Shown here in pieces: positions 6,357 through 7,090 of a stretch of 7,090 bases of DNA (the first letter of the stretch is position 1; each line of letters begins with the position of its first letter). Position numbers and translations under genes: made by a program. The stretch comes from DATKDU01 sp035512595. Its GTDB lineage: Bacteria > Planctomycetota > Planctomycetia > Pirellulales > Pirellulaceae. Under the pieces are notes generated by a model that was given only the letters and a program-made list of their open reading frames with translations, searched no databases and was not told where the DNA came from. Where the stretch lies: the NCBI GenBank assembly GCA_035512595.1, contig DATKDU010000415.1:1-7090 (forward strand), written 5' to 3'.

Positions 6357-7090
6357 ATGACGACTCTTCGCCTGCCGCTGCTTGCCATCGCCTCGATTCT
6401 CGTAAGCAGCACGCTAACTACGGGTGCCGATGCCCTCCGTGCTTTGCCCGATGGCCAATTGCCCGCCGATGCACGGCTGGCCAAGCCCAAAGACCTTGAC
6501 GGCTATTTCCCCTTCGCCGTTCCCAGTAACCAGCAACAGTGGGCCAAACGGGCCGAACGGGTGCGGCGGCAGATGCTCGTGTCGCAGGGGCTGTGGCCCA
6601 TGCCGACGAAGATGCCCCTGAATGCAGTCGTGCATGGCAAGATCGACCAGGGGGATTACACGGTCGAGAAGGTGTACTTCGAGTCGTTCCCCGGATTCTT
6701 CGTCACCGGCAGTCTGTACCGGCCGGCCAAGATTGAGTCGGGAAAGAAGATTCCGGCGGTCCTTTGTCCGCACGGCCACTGGGCCAACGGCCGGTTCCAC
6801 GATGCGGGAGAAGCGGCAGTCAAGCAGCAGATCGCCCAGGGCGCGGAGAAGTTTGAAAATGGCGGGCGCAGTCCACTCCAAGCCCGCTGCGTCGGCCTTG
6901 CCAAGATGGGCTGCACGGTCTTTCACTACGACATGATCGGCTATGCCGACAGTCAGCAACTGTCGTTCGATCTGGTGCATCGCTTCGGCAAGCAGCGGCC
7001 GGAGATGAACGGGCCGGAGAATTTTGGGTTCTTCAGCCCGCTGGCCGAATCGCACGTGCAAAGCGTGATGGGGCTGCAAACGTGGAATTC
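6357..7090 (+). CDS. Secreted alpha/beta hydrolase (Abhydrolase_7 / acetyl-xylan-esterase-like), 3' end cut by window
   Basis: The frame opens at ATG 6357 and is still open at the right edge, giving 244 residues. Residues 1-25 form a Sec signal peptide (basic R5, hydrophobic 6-22, likely cleavage near TGADA). The mature part contains YTVEKVYFESFPGFFVTGSLYRP (101-123), the lead-in strand of large planctomycete esterase-like hydrolases, then IPAVLCPHGHWANGRF (132-147), where HGHW (139-142) fits the oxyanion-hole loop, and VFHYDMIGYADS (188-199), the strand and loop after helix A. The final residues, GLQTWN, match the segment just before the nucleophile elbow, so the catalytic Ser, Asp and His are all expected outside the window. 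The substrate is unknown; carbohydrate esters are a guess from the family. The start lacks a strong ribosome binding site but is fixed by the signal peptide. It lies 120 bp after the LRR gene, on the same strand. Confidence 0.88.
   Translation, partial: MTTLRLPLLAIASILVSSTLTTGADALRALPDGQLPADARLAKPKDLDGYFPFAVPSNQQQWAKRAERVRRQMLVSQGLWPMPTKMPLNAVVHGKIDQGDYTVEKVYFESFPGFFVTGSLYRPAKIESGKKIPAVLCPHGHWANGRFHDAGEAAVKQQIAQGAEKFENGGRSPLQARCVGLAKMGCTVFHYDMIGYADSQQLSFDLVHRFGKQRPEMNGPENFGFFSPLAESHVQSVMGLQTWN

Noticed and set aside
6414..7079. 221-residue open frame on the minus strand
   Set aside because: Antisense shadow of the secreted hydrolase, whose signal peptide and family motifs are clear on the plus strand.
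1..7090. Defence system, CRISPR array, prophage, transposase or tRNA
   Set aside because: No matching gene content, direct-repeat array or cloverleaf sequence was found on either strand.

Overview
The window looks like chromosomal DNA from a GC-rich planctomycete, probably of the Pirellulales type. The support is the kind of genes present: a short membrane protein opening with the FSLR-type N-terminus common in that group, a planctomycete-style ECF sigma factor, a membrane-anchored leucine-rich-repeat protein, a Tat-exported PhoD phosphatase and a secreted alpha/beta hydrolase. No rRNA, tRNA, CRISPR array, transposase or phage gene was seen, and no taxonomic marker gene is present, so the assignment is inference.

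Layout: bases 1-396 hold two small genes on the minus strand (a partial one running off the left edge, and a 74-residue membrane protein). An 88-bp divergent gap separates them from phoD (485-2080, plus strand). PhoD ends only 20 bp from the convergent end of a 578-residue uncharacterised protein (2101-3837, minus). Upstream of that gene lies a 237-bp gap that is mostly nested inverted repeats; it may be a small non-autonomous mobile element, and it reaches into the stop codon of the next gene, an ECF sigma factor (4075-4677, minus). The sigma factor is divergent from a two-block LRR membrane protein (4773-6236, plus) across a 95-bp shared upstream region. After a 120-bp gap with one imperfect hairpin, a secreted alpha/beta hydrolase starts at 6357 and is cut by the right edge.

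The genes do not form one obvious operon or defence cassette. PhoD and the hydrolase are exported catabolic or scavenging enzymes. The sigma factor has no visible anti-sigma gene next to it; the divergent LRR membrane protein and the same-strand 578-residue protein are its nearest candidates for a functional link, by position only. The most unusual items are the 578-residue protein (duplicated GxTPR motif, a CPCC cluster and a C-terminus ending in DIPF like the tip of single-stranded DNA-binding protein) and the repeat element beside it.
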